DNA from: Actinoplanes philippinensis
GTDB lineage: Bacteria > Actinomycetota > Actinomycetes > Mycobacteriales > Micromonosporaceae
Direction: 5' to 3'
NCBI RefSeq assembly: GCF_900113015.1
Contig: NZ_FONV01000017.1
Location: 124,001-188,000, forward strand
Length of the DNA: 64,000 nt
Each line of letters opens with the position of its first letter. Position 1 is the first letter of the stretch. Below are positions 40,374-48,755 of the stretch, in pieces. The position numbers and the translations under genes were made by a program. Below the pieces are notes generated by a model. The model ran no database searches, was not told where the DNA came from, and saw only the letters and a program-made list of their open reading frames with translations.

Positions 40374-40684
40374 GCCTGGACGAGTGGCCAGGTGCCGAAG
40401 ACCTGCGCCGGCAACTGAAAGCCCAGCTCGCGCTGGAGGCACGGTTTCCGGGCTGGCAGGTCCTGCACGCGATGAACGAGCGATGGGTGCGCTACGTGCG
40501 GATCCCGCGGGACTCGTTTTATGCCGTCCATGATCGGCTCGGTGAACTGCCCCTGGTCGGCGTCGACCTGGACCAGCTGGCGGCCCGGATCGAGCGCCGC
40601 GAGCATGAGCGCCAGCGAATCATGCAGTGGATTGCCCGGTCGGACCTGGCGGTCATCCTCTCGATGATCCGCCGCCTCCCCTGA
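40370..40684 (+). CDS. Hypothetical AICE protein
   Basis: 104 aa, not recognised. All-helical, amphipathic, with LRRQLKAQLALEARFPGWQVLHAMNERW and ARIERREHERQRIMQWIARSD. ATG 40370 overlaps the previous stop. No Cys motif, signal peptide or membrane segment. Belongs to the small-gene operon. Confidence 0.65.
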   Translation: MSLDEWPGAEDLRRQLKAQLALEARFPGWQVLHAMNERWVRYVRIPRDSFYAVHDRLGELPLVGVDLDQLAARIERREHERQRIMQWIARSDLAVILSMIRRLP

Positions 40685-40786
40685 CCGTGCTGGACGCCGT
40701 CATGGTCGAACCGCAGGGCGGTGGCCTGGTGGTGGCGGTGACATCCCAGCGGTGTTCCTTCGGCCTGCATCTTGCTTTACTGTGTT

Positions 40787-40800
40787 GACAAGTCGAGTTG
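40787..40800. promoter_or_regulatory. Operator copy 1 for the GntR repressor
   Basis: GACAAGTCGAGTTG, 30 bases before the GTG of the GntR gene, differs by one base from GACAAGTCAAGTTG at 42599-42612 before the replication/transfer operon. Confidence 0.6.
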
Positions 40801-40829
40801 TTGCCTCAATGAGTGGGCGGAGTAGTCGA

Positions 40830-41561
40830 GTGGCCATCAACGTGCCGCCGCCGAAATACGCGGTCGTCGTCAACGCGCTGCAAGAGCGCATCGAGGACGG
40901 CACCTACCCACCCGGCACCGCCATCCCCAGCGAAACCCAGCTCACCGCCGAGTTCGACACCTCACGCCCCACCGTCGTGCGTGCCCTGGGCATCCTGCAA
41001 CAAGACGGCTGGATCGAATCCCAGCAAGGCAAAGGCCGCTACGTCAAAGGCCGGCCCCCCACCGCCAGCGGCCAGCACACTCCGGACCGCACCCGGCAAC
41101 TCATCGACCAGGGCGAGGACGGCACCGTCACCCTGCTGCGCGTCGGCGCGATCCTGCCGCCGAACCGGGCCGCGACCGCTCTCGACCTGGAACCCGACAC
41201 CCCGGTCATCGTGCGCCGCCGCCTGGTCACCGCCGAAGTCGGCGCCTGCGAACTAACCGCCGTCTACATCCCCGTCGAACTCGCCGCCGGCACCGACCTC
41301 AGCCGCCGCGAACCCCTACCCGACGGCGTCCTCAAACACCTGACCAGCCGTAAAGCCGTCACCGTCGACCACGCCACCGAACGGATCTCCGCCCGGCTGC
41401 CCACCGACGAAGAAGCGGAACTCCTCGGCATCACCAGCCACGACGCCGTGCTCACCCTGCTGGTCACCGTCTACGACCGCACCGGCACGCCACTGCTCGC
41501 CATCGACAGCATCATCCCCGCCAACCGGCAAGAGATCGAAAGCACCTTCCCACTCCGCTGA
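40830..41561 (+). CDS. GntR-family repressor (KorSA-like)
   Basis: 243 aa. Winged HTH of the GntR/HutC type (about 10-70): YAVVVNALQERIEDGTYPPGTAIPSETQLTAEFDTSRPTVVRALGILQQDGWIESQQGKGRYV. The UTRA effector domain (about 85-240) has VIVRRRLVTAEVGACELTAVYIP and RISARLPTDEEAELLGI. KorSA of pSAM2 is a GntR repressor of the pra gene and of itself. The shared 14-bp element upstream of this gene and of the Pra-like gene fits that model. GTG 40830 has GGCGGAG 8 bases upstream. Confidence 0.9.
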   Translation: MAINVPPPKYAVVVNALQERIEDGTYPPGTAIPSETQLTAEFDTSRPTVVRALGILQQDGWIESQQGKGRYVKGRPPTASGQHTPDRTRQLIDQGEDGTVTLLRVGAILPPNRAATALDLEPDTPVIVRRRLVTAEVGACELTAVYIPVELAAGTDLSRREPLPDGVLKHLTSRKAVTVDHATERISARLPTDEEAELLGITSHDAVLTLLVTVYDRTGTPLLAIDSIIPANRQEIESTFPLR

Positions 41562-41595
41562 TCGGCAATGGGGCTGGATTAAAAGTCACGTCAAG

Positions 41596-41612
41596 AATTC
41601 TACGAGAGAATT
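41596..41612. terminator. AT-rich hairpin between convergent GntR and lectin genes
   Basis: AATTCT and AGAATT arms with a 5-base loop in the 57-bp spacer between two convergent stops. Short and weak. Confidence 0.35.
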
Positions 41613-41618
41613 TCTGAA

Positions 41619-42182
41619 TCACGCCACGCCATCAATGATCTTCCATCGGTGATCGTCATCGAGTCGGCAGTGGTAGAGCGTGATGCGAGCACCTGGCCCA
41701 CCGCTACGAACCCCATCGACGTCAAGACAGAGTTCGCTCTTGTCGTTCACGATCCAGCCGTTTGACCCCAAGTAGAACGCCTGATTGTCGCGACTCGAAC
41801 GATCGCAGTGGTATTCGCTTACCAGCGTGCCCGCGGATACCCGCTCGAAGCCCGGGACGTCGAGGCAGAGCCCATCCTTCACATTGCGGATGGTGTAAAG
41901 CGTGCGGCTCGACGAGTTTGTTCCCGCATAGTCGAGGTAGAACAACTGGTTATCGGAATTTGTCAAGTTGCAGTAATACTGCAGAACTGGCCCGTCGATG
42001 GTTCCGGGACCGAAGTTCGGAATGTCTACACATTCGTTGGTGACCATGTTGTAGATAGCCTTTGGGCCTGGTCTTGCGCCCGTTGCCCACCCCGACGTCG
42101 AGGACGCGGCGGGATCAGGCTGCAAGGCGATCACAACAATGGCAGCCGCAACTGTCGCGAAGGTTTTAAGAGTCGTGCGCAT
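41619..42182 (-). CDS. Secreted ricin-type beta-trefoil lectin
   Basis: 187 aa. A signal peptide (about 27 residues, TFATVAAAIVVIALQPDPAAS) is followed by one ricin B domain with three repeats: NECVDIPN...YYCNLTNSDNQLFYL, GLCLDVPG...YHCDRSSRDNQAFYL and ELCLDVDG...YHCRLDDDHRWKI. Each has a paired Cys and a QxW-like end. No catalytic domain is attached. It binds carbohydrate and is exported. On the AICE it is probably cargo. Base and codon use are less GC-rich than in neighbouring genes, suggesting recent acquisition. Confidence 0.85.
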   Translation of the reverse strand: MRTTLKTFATVAAAIVVIALQPDPAASSTSGWATGARPGPKAIYNMVTNECVDIPNFGPGTIDGPVLQYYCNLTNSDNQLFYLDYAGTNSSSRTLYTIRNVKDGLCLDVPGFERVSAGTLVSEYHCDRSSRDNQAFYLGSNGWIVNDKSELCLDVDGVRSGGPGARITLYHCRLDDDHRWKIIDGVA

Positions 42183-42640
42183 AATCTATTCCTTGACGGT
42201 TGACGAATCTTACCCGCCTTCTAAAGTAGGCCATAAAACTGCAAAAATCTGCCATATAGGGACAAATTTCCCACCCAGGCGGGAGCTCTCGACGGTCGCC
42301 AGCACTTGGCTCCTGGACGCCAGCAGCAACATCGCTGCACCAATCCAAGAATTCCCGGCGAGCGGGGCCTGCGTCCTACCGTCGATCAGCCTTCGACGAG
42401 CCATAACCAAGAGCTTGGCCACCGCCGGAGGACAGTGTTATCGGGCTTCCAAATCCACCAGCCCCACAACGCACCCCAGCCAGCCCGCATCCCTCATCGA
42501 CGGGCACCCAGAAGCCTCAACCTCGAAGGCCACAAGCCCAAGTAACTTTATCGATGCCCTTGACGATCGCCGTGCGCGAGCTAAACTCGTCTAAACACGA
42601 CAAGTCAAGTTGACGACTTGACACTCTGACGGAGGTTTAA
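42183..42640. other. Non-coding spacer with the control region of the transfer/replication operon
   Basis: 458 bases, AT-richer than its surroundings, between divergent genes. It holds the lectin promoter side and, at the right end, 10-bp direct repeats (CTAAACTCGT / CTAAACACGA, 42581-42600) and the GntR operator. I see no convincing gene in it. Confidence 0.55.
42599..42612. promoter_or_regulatory. Operator copy 2 for the GntR repressor, before the Pra-like gene
   Basis: GACAAGTCAAGTTG, overlapping an inverted repeat CAAGTC (42601-42606) / GACTTG (42615-42620). It lies 28 bases before the GTG of the Pra-like gene. Confidence 0.6.
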
Positions 42641-43075
42641 GTGGTTCCCAACTCGATCAAGGTGCCGGTGCCGTGGGACTACGTGGCGCCGCATGGCGTG
42701 CTCTGCCTTGGGGTGGAGCCGGCCACCGACTTCGACAAGCGCGGCCAGGGCGACGACCAGCTCCGCGACAAGGACACCGGCGAACGGGTCTGGCTGGTCC
42801 GGGTCCTCGACCTGGACCCGGAGGCCGGGAAGTTCGGCGCGTCCAAGGAGTTCAAGGTCAAGGTCGTAGCCGCGCAGCAGCCAGTTCCGCCCGCGTCGGC
42901 GGTGCCGGGTTACCCGCCGATGGTCGAGTTCACCGACGTCATGTTGACGCCGTACGTGGACTCGCAGCGCTGCAAGGGCGGCGCCAATAAGTGCCGGTCG
43001 CGGCTGGCCTGGTCGATCAAGGCCAGCGCCATGACCGCACCGCAGCAGCAGGCCAGCCGTGCGCAGGCCGCCTGA
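42641..43075 (+). CDS. Pra-like activator of AICE replication, integration and excision
   Basis: 144 aa. The pattern PHGVLCLGVEPATDFD...DKDTGERVWLVRVLDLDPEA...VKVVAAQQPVPPA and the closing RLAWSIKASAMTAP matches the family named plasmid replication, integration and excision activator, as I recall it. In pSAM2, Pra switches on rep, xis and int and is repressed by KorSA. Here the gene has GGAGG 6 bases before GTG 42641, a GntR operator upstream and the whole replication/transfer operon downstream, as expected. Confidence 0.78.
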   Translation: MVPNSIKVPVPWDYVAPHGVLCLGVEPATDFDKRGQGDDQLRDKDTGERVWLVRVLDLDPEAGKFGASKEFKVKVVAAQQPVPPASAVPGYPPMVEFTDVMLTPYVDSQRCKGGANKCRSRLAWSIKASAMTAPQQQASRAQAA

Positions 43076-43172
43076 TCAGAGAAGTCGCGTCCGGGAGCGG
43101 GGCCAACAACCGCCAAGAAGTCATCCCCGCCCCGGGCGCTCAACCACCCACCTGCAAAAGGAGACGGCTGTA

Positions 43173-43490
43173 ATGGCCAAGGTAGTCGACGCTGCCCGCG
43201 TCACCACACCGAGCAACACCGTATGGCGTACCTGCATCGGATGCAGCCAGACCAAGCCCCTGACCGCGGACATCGACCGCTGCGACGACTGCGAAGACGC
43301 CGCCGATGAGGAGGCCCTGCGGGAGCACGCGCTCTCCGGCTGGGAGCACGTCAGCCGTTATGCCGGGGCGATCGGCCGGATCGAGGCGTGGGCGCTGCTG
43401 ATCCCGAACGTCACCGACGCCGAACGCATCGCCAGCATCCGCGAAGTCCTTGCCACCCTCAACGCCGGTGACGACAAGGCGGTGAGCTGA
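43173..43490 (+). CDS. Small protein with CxxC zinc-ribbon-like motif
   Basis: 105 aa. CIGC and CDDC pairs (TCIGCSQTKPLTADIDRCDDC, about 21-41) precede an acidic then helical C-terminus. The ATG has GGAG 10 bases upstream. It sits between the Pra-like and translocase genes, 2 bases before the latter. Not recognised further. Confidence 0.7.
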   Translation: MAKVVDAARVTTPSNTVWRTCIGCSQTKPLTADIDRCDDCEDAADEEALREHALSGWEHVSRYAGAIGRIEAWALLIPNVTDAERIASIREVLATLNAGDDKAVS

Positions 43491-43492
43491 CC

Positions 43493-44923
43493 ATGCCGCT
43501 GATCAACATCATCCGCGGCGAGACCATCCCGGTCGCTCCGCTCAACGTCCGCACTCCGGTCTTCCGGCTGCCGATCTGGGCAGTCGTCTTCTGGGAGACC
43601 ATCAAGGCCCTGTCCTGGCTGGTCGCCACCTACGTCCGCCACTGGTACGCCACCCTCCCCGCCACCGGCCTGACCTGGCTCTACCTCGCCCACGGCTGGC
43701 AGACTCTCGCCGGGCTCGCCGTCGGCACCACGGTCGTCGCGCTCGGCTGGGCGTACGGGCATCGGCCAAGCTGGTTGCGGTTCGGCTGGTGGCCGATCCT
43801 CGCCCGTGTCCGCAGGTTGGTGTACAGGCGGCGGTGGATGGCCGCGATGGTCACCGCGAAACTGTCGGTCTCCTACGACAAGCGCACGATCATCCCGCAG
43901 ATCCGCCGCGTGCGCTGCCGCGCGGGCTGCGATGAGGTCACGGTGCGGATGGTGACCGGGCAGATCCCGGACGACTTCGCCAAAGCCTCCGAGCGGCTGG
44001 CGCACACGTTCGGGGTGCGGCAGGTCAAGGCCATGCCCGGCCCGACCTACGCCACCGTGGTCCTGGTCCTCATGCGCGGCGACTCCCTCCACCAGACGGT
44101 CGAACCGTTGCCAGTGCCGGACCGGCCGGACTTCACCGCCCTGCCCATCGGCGTCCAGGAAGACGGCGAGGAATACCGGCTGCGGCTGTTCGGGACGCAG
44201 GTCCTGATCGTCGGTGCCACCGGGTCGGGGAAGGGCTCGGTGATCTGGTCGATCGTCCGCGCGCTGTCCGGTGGCGTAGCTGATGGTCTGGTCGAGCTGT
44301 GGGGCCTGGACCCCAAGGGCGGCATGGAGCTGGGGATCGGCCGGCCGTTGTTCGCTCGGTTCGCCTCTCGGGACTTCGCCGAGATGGCCGCCATGATCGA
44401 GCAGGCGGCGGCCACTGCGCAGGAGCGTGCGGCCAGGTTGGCGGGTCAGACGCGTCAGCATGTTCCGACGGTGAGTGAGCCGTTGATCGTGCTGGTCATC
44501 GACGAGTTGGCGAACCTGACCGCCTACCTGACCGAGCGGCAGCTCAAGGACCGGATCAAGGCCGCGCTCGGCATCGTCCTGACCCAGGGCCGCGCCGTCG
44601 GCGTCCACGTCGTCGCCGCGATCCAGGACCCCCGCAAAGAGGTGCTGCCCGCCCGTGGGTTGTTCCCGACCCGGATCGGGTTGCGGCTGTCGGAGCCGGG
44701 CGAGGTCGACATGGTCCTCGGCGACGGCATGCGCGACCGCGGCGCCCTCTGCGACCGCATCCCCCAAACCCAGCCCGGTACCGGCTACGTCGTGCTTGAG
44801 GGCGACCCGACGCCGATGCGGGTCCGGCTGACCTACTGCGACGACGACACCGTACGGGATATGGCCCACGACTACGGCCGGCTGCGGCTGGTCGACGCGA
44901 AGACTGCGGGAGGTGCGGCGTGA
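43493..44923 (+). CDS. FtsK/SpoIIIE-type DNA translocase (TraSA-like)
   Basis: 476 aa. Two membrane segments (about 28-48 and 58-88) are followed by an FtsK ATPase domain: Walker A GATGSGKGS (241-249) and Walker B LIVLVIDELANL (about 323-334). TRIGLRLSEPGEVDMVLGDGMRDRGALCD is a conserved translocase stretch. In AICEs this single protein moves double-stranded DNA between mycelia. The stop overlaps the next GTG by 4 bp. Required for conjugative transfer. Confidence 0.93.
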   Translation: MPLINIIRGETIPVAPLNVRTPVFRLPIWAVVFWETIKALSWLVATYVRHWYATLPATGLTWLYLAHGWQTLAGLAVGTTVVALGWAYGHRPSWLRFGWWPILARVRRLVYRRRWMAAMVTAKLSVSYDKRTIIPQIRRVRCRAGCDEVTVRMVTGQIPDDFAKASERLAHTFGVRQVKAMPGPTYATVVLVLMRGDSLHQTVEPLPVPDRPDFTALPIGVQEDGEEYRLRLFGTQVLIVGATGSGKGSVIWSIVRALSGGVADGLVELWGLDPKGGMELGIGRPLFARFASRDFAEMAAMIEQAAATAQERAARLAGQTRQHVPTVSEPLIVLVIDELANLTAYLTERQLKDRIKAALGIVLTQGRAVGVHVVAAIQDPRKEVLPARGLFPTRIGLRLSEPGEVDMVLGDGMRDRGALCDRIPQTQPGTGYVVLEGDPTPMRVRLTYCDDDTVRDMAHDYGRLRLVDAKTAGGAA

Positions 44924-45444
44924 AGCTCAACGCCGATCGCGTGGAGGGCCTGACCCTGACCGTGATCCTCACCACCGTCGCCCTGGCTGCCGGGTGGGCG
45001 TCGTTCTCCCACGTGCACGACTGGACCATGCGCCACGCCCCGGCCGGGACGCCGGACGCGTTCGGCTGGGTCAACGCCGTGATCTCCGAACTCGTCCCGG
45101 TGGCGGCGCTGCTGACGATCAAGCGGCGGCGCCGGACCGATGGGCCGATCGGCTACCCGCTGTTCCTGCTCGTCGCCGCCGGCACCCTGTCGCTGTCCGC
45201 GCAGCTCGCCGTGGCGCAGCCAAGTCCGTCGGGGTGGCTGCTGTCCGCGGTGCCCGCGCTGGCGTTCATGGCCCTGGTCAAGCTCGTCTTCACCAGCCCG
45301 GCAACGACTCCTGAGCTGGTCGCCGCCCCGGTCCCGGCCACCGTCCCGGCTCCGCCGCCTGTGCCTGCCGTGGTGCCGACAGTGCCGGTCCGGCCGATCA
45401 CCCGGCCCAACGGGGTGCCGGTCATCGGGCAGGTGACCCGATGA
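44920..45444 (+). CDS. DUF2637 membrane protein (Spd-like)
   Basis: 174 aa. Four hydrophobic helices (about 10-28, 47-66, 77-98 and 103-124) match DUF2637: VALAAGWASFSHVHDWTM, NAVISELVPVAALLTIKRRRR, GYPLFLLVAAGTLSLSAQLA. A Pro/Val-rich cytoplasmic tail follows. Such proteins are found with TraSA and Rep on actinomycete plasmids and are linked to intramycelial spread. Overlaps both neighbours by 4 bp. Confidence 0.85.
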   Translation: MKLNADRVEGLTLTVILTTVALAAGWASFSHVHDWTMRHAPAGTPDAFGWVNAVISELVPVAALLTIKRRRRTDGPIGYPLFLLVAAGTLSLSAQLAVAQPSPSGWLLSAVPALAFMALVKLVFTSPATTPELVAAPVPATVPAPPPVPAVVPTVPVRPITRPNGVPVIGQVTR

Positions 45445-47234
45445 CCGTCACCACCCTGCCCATCCCGGCCGAGCCACCGACGCCTCGGCCGGGCTCCCGG
45501 GCCGCCCGCCTCGCCCTCCCCCGCGCCGTCGACGCCCTCAAAGACCTCGCCATCGACCACGGCGTCTGCATCCATCCGGTGGCGCTCCGCCGGACCGACC
45601 TGGCCACCGGCAGGACCGAACTCGTCGACCTGCCCTGCGGTGCCACCCTGGAAGCCAAATGCCCGCCCTGCGCCAAACGGGCACGACGGCTACGGCAGGT
45701 GCAGATCCGCGAAGGCTGGCACCGGGCCGACGAACCGTTGCCCGGTCCAGCGCCGGCCACACCCCGTCAGCGGGACCTGATCACCGCGCGGGCGCATCTC
45801 GAGTTCGAGCGGGCCGCGCTCCAGCTCACGACCATGGACCCCGACGATCGCGCGGCGGAGCTCGAACGCATCGACACGGCGATCGGCGCGGTGGAGCAGG
45901 AGATCGCCGCGGAGGGGTTGCGGGGCAGCATCGCTCCGGGCCGGTCTCGTGACGCCCAGGGCGACGAGGACGGCGGGCCTCGGCGGGTGCGGTCGACGAA
46001 GCGGCGGCAGGACGTGCCGGATCTGCCCCGGCAGAAGGTGGAGGCGCGCACAGTCGGCCGAACGTACGTCGGTCCGGACGGTGTCGAGCACCGGCCGTCG
46101 ATGTGGCTCACCCTGACCCTGGACAGCTACGGCCCGGTCCACTCCATCCACCCGGGGCGGCCGTGCTCGTGCCGCCGCTGGCACACCGACGGCGATCCGC
46201 TGCTCGGCACGCCGGTCGACCCGAGCAAGTACGACTACCGGCGCGCCGCGTGGGATGCGGTGCACTTCCCGCGCCTGCTCGACCGGTACTGGCAGAACCT
46301 CCGACGGGCGGTCGGCTGGAACGTCCAGTACGCCGGATGCGTCGAGCCGCAACGGCGCCTCGCACCGCACGCGCACTTCGCCATCCGGGGCACGATCCCA
46401 CGGTCGATGCTGGAGCTGGTCGCCACCGCCACCTACCACCAGGTGTGGTGGCCCGCGGCCGACCGGCTCCGCTACCCCATCGACCGGCCCCCGACCTGGG
46501 ACACCAAGGCCGAGACGTGGGTGGACCCGGACACCGGACGGCCGCTGGCGACGTGGGCTGAGGCCCTGGACGCCATCGACGACGACCCGGACGCTGAGCC
46601 GGCACATCTGGTCCGGTTCGGTGCCCAGGTCAAGGCCAAAGGCGTCGACCCCGGCACCCGCGATGCCGAGCGGACGATCGGCTACATCACCAAGTACGTG
46701 ACCAAGTCCGCCGCCGACTGCCACACCACCACCAGCGACCCGCAACGCGCCCACCTCGACCGGCTCTGGCACGAGCTTCGGGTCACCCCATGCTCGGAGC
46801 GGTGCTCGAACTGGCTGCTCTACGGCGTCCAGCCCAAGAAGGCCCACGGGCGGCTCCGGCCCGGCCACTGCAAAGGACGGGTCCATCAGAAGACGACGCT
46901 CGGCATCGGCGGTCGGCGGGTGCTGGTCTCGCGCGACTGGTCCGGCAAGACGCTGGCCGACCACCGCGCGGACGCCCACGCCTGGGTCAAGGCGCTGCTC
47001 GGCATCACCACCGAGGAGCCTGCGCCCGACACCGAGCAAAAGCCGGCGGTCGCCTGGGAGATGGCCCGACACGACGATCCCGACCTGCCCGCACTCGAAC
47101 ACCGGCTCTTGCGAGCGATCTCCGAACGCATCCATCGCCGCGCGCAGCTCAACGCAGCTCGGCAACGCGCCAGCGGCGACCCGCCGCGAGATGTCTCGGC
47201 AACTGCGAACACCAACATGGGGGAGACACGATGA
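45441..47234 (+). CDS. Replication initiator (RepSA-like, rolling-circle type)
   Basis: 597 aa. Cys-rich N-terminal segment (LPCGATLEAKCPPCAKRARRLRQ), then the RepSA core: MWLTLTLDSYGPVH, PCSCRRWH, FPRLLDRYWQNLRRAVGWNVQYAG and the HUH-like PHAHFAIRG. The probable active-site Tyr region is TIGYITKYVTKSAADC. The C-terminal part contains RCSNWLLYG and KAHGRLRPGHCKGRVH. It would nick the element's origin to start rolling-circle replication after excision. Length agrees with AICE Rep proteins. Confidence 0.9.
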   Translation: MTVTTLPIPAEPPTPRPGSRAARLALPRAVDALKDLAIDHGVCIHPVALRRTDLATGRTELVDLPCGATLEAKCPPCAKRARRLRQVQIREGWHRADEPLPGPAPATPRQRDLITARAHLEFERAALQLTTMDPDDRAAELERIDTAIGAVEQEIAAEGLRGSIAPGRSRDAQGDEDGGPRRVRSTKRRQDVPDLPRQKVEARTVGRTYVGPDGVEHRPSMWLTLTLDSYGPVHSIHPGRPCSCRRWHTDGDPLLGTPVDPSKYDYRRAAWDAVHFPRLLDRYWQNLRRAVGWNVQYAGCVEPQRRLAPHAHFAIRGTIPRSMLELVATATYHQVWWPAADRLRYPIDRPPTWDTKAETWVDPDTGRPLATWAEALDAIDDDPDAEPAHLVRFGAQVKAKGVDPGTRDAERTIGYITKYVTKSAADCHTTTSDPQRAHLDRLWHELRVTPCSERCSNWLLYGVQPKKAHGRLRPGHCKGRVHQKTTLGIGGRRVLVSRDWSGKTLADHRADAHAWVKALLGITTEEPAPDTEQKPAVAWEMARHDDPDLPALEHRLLRAISERIHRRAQLNAARQRASGDPPRDVSATANTNMGETR

Positions 47235-47452
47235 CCAGGCACCTGACAGTGGTTCCAAGCCCAGACAGCACGCCAGACGGCCCGGACGAACTGTGGTCGA
47301 TCAACGATGCCGCCGCCTACCTGCGCGTCCCTCCCGGCACGCTCTACCAGTGGCGTCATCGCCGCAAGGGTCCGCCGGCCTTCAAGGTGGGCAAGCATCT
47401 CCGCTACGACCCGGCCTCGGTCCGGGCCTGGGTCTTGGGGCAGGTGGCCTGA
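47231..47452 (+). CDS. xis: Excisionase (Xis), helix-turn-helix
   Basis: 73 aa. MerR-like HTH_17 domain: LWSINDAAAYLRVPPGTLYQWRHRRKGPPAFKVGKHLRYD. Directs the integrase toward excision. GGGGGAG precedes the ATG, which overlaps the rep stop; int begins 1 base after its stop, giving the standard rep-xis-int order. Confidence 0.92.
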   Translation: MTRHLTVVPSPDSTPDGPDELWSINDAAAYLRVPPGTLYQWRHRRKGPPAFKVGKHLRYDPASVRAWVLGQVA

Positions 47453-47453
47453 C

Positions 47454-48692
47454 GTGGGCGTGCACGATCTCTGGTACCTGTCCAAGAAGGACGAGAACAA
47501 GAAGCCGATCAAGTCGGGCAAGTACGGGCGCGGCAAACGCTGGCGTGTCCGCTACACCGATGCGACCGGTGAGACCAAAGACAGGGTCTTCGCGCGCAAG
47601 ACCGATGCTGAGGCCTTCGACCTGGCCTGTCGGGCAGGCACTGCGCCGGAGGCCAGTCTCGACCAGAGTGAGAAGTACCTCACATTCGCCGCCTACGCGG
47701 ACCGTTGGCGTCAAGCAAGGGTCATCGGCTGGGCGCTGGAGACTCAGACCCGGATCGAGTCGAACATCCGGCTGCACCTAGTGCCGGCGTTCGGCAAACG
47801 TGCTCTCCGCTCGATCACTCAGACAGATGTGCTGTTGTGGCTGGCGGAACGCCTCAGCGACGGGATGGCGGCGTCCAGCCTGCGCCTGTACTTCGAGTTG
47901 TTCGACGCGGTGATGTCCGGTGCCGTCACCGACAAGATCATTCCGGACAACCCGTGCGACGGGATCAAGCTGTCCCAGGTGTTCCGCGGGCTGAGTCGTG
48001 CCCCGAAGTGGGTTCCGGAGCGGGACGACGTGCTCCGTCTTTTCGGCAAAGTGCCCGAGCGGTATCACGGCCTCCTCTGGCTCGGGGCGGGCGCCGGCCT
48101 TCGCATCGGCGAGGCACTCGGCTTCGAGCAGGGGCCGCGCTGCCTGGACGCGGGCAACGAACAACTACACGTGGTCCAGCAGCTTCGGTACGCGCCGAAG
48201 GAGTACGGCGGGTTCTATCTCAGCCTGCCCAAGGGCGTGCGGACGTTCGATCCGGCCGCGGGGGCTGTGGACCTGGACCCGATGGTCGCAGCGGCCTTGG
48301 CGTACCACGTGAAGGAGTTCCCGCCGGTCGAGGTCGAGATGCCCGACATCACCTCCGGCCCCACGGTTCGGCGCCGGGTACCGCTGCTGTTCACCACCGT
48401 GCATGGCAATCCGTTCACGGACCGTACATGGTCGGCGGAGTGGGTGAAGTGGCGTCGGGCGGCGGGCTGGCCGGAGGAGCACGGCGGCTTTCATGCGCTG
48501 CGGCACTTCTTCGCGACCACGCTGATCACGAATCACGCGGACCCGAAGGACGTTCAGCGGGCGCTACGGCACTCCACGCTGTCGATCACGCTGGAGACGT
48601 ACGTCCACTTCTGGCCGCGCCGTGAGCGGCGCAAGGGGATCGTCGGCGAGGCTCTTAAAGAAGCCGTCGCGGGCCGGTGGGACCTGGACTGA
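47454..48692 (+). CDS. int: Tyrosine-recombinase integrase
   Basis: 412 aa. An N-terminal arm-binding part (WRVRYTDATGETKDRVFARKTDAEAF) and a core-binding SAM-like domain (YLTFAAYADRWRQARV...LWLAERLSDG) precede the catalytic domain. The catalytic residues are R217 (GAGLRIGEAL), H347 and R350 (HALRHFF), H373 (LRHST) and Y383 (ETYVHF). All are present, so it is probably active. It recombines attP with the 3' end of tRNA-Ala. GTG 47454 is the start directly after xis. Confidence 0.95.
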   Translation: MGVHDLWYLSKKDENKKPIKSGKYGRGKRWRVRYTDATGETKDRVFARKTDAEAFDLACRAGTAPEASLDQSEKYLTFAAYADRWRQARVIGWALETQTRIESNIRLHLVPAFGKRALRSITQTDVLLWLAERLSDGMAASSLRLYFELFDAVMSGAVTDKIIPDNPCDGIKLSQVFRGLSRAPKWVPERDDVLRLFGKVPERYHGLLWLGAGAGLRIGEALGFEQGPRCLDAGNEQLHVVQQLRYAPKEYGGFYLSLPKGVRTFDPAAGAVDLDPMVAAALAYHVKEFPPVEVEMPDITSGPTVRRRVPLLFTTVHGNPFTDRTWSAEWVKWRRAAGWPEEHGGFHALRHFFATTLITNHADPKDVQRALRHSTLSITLETYVHFWPRRERRKGIVGEALKEAVAGRWDLD

Positions 48693-48694
48693 GA

Positions 48695-48712
48695 TGGTCC
48701 CGATGTGGTCCC
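48695..48712. repeat. Putative arm-type site, int end
   Basis: TGGTCCCGATGTGGTCCC, an exact direct copy of 35442-35459, lying between the int stop and the tRNA-proximal att copy. Confidence 0.6.
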
Positions 48713-48755
48713 CACGATCTTGGCCTTACGTTTGGCCTGGTGAGAGGCCGGTTTT

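Noticed and set aside
42139..42594. 151-codon open frame in the AICE spacer
   Set aside because: Overlaps the lectin signal-peptide region antisense and the operon control region; no motif, poor codon bias.
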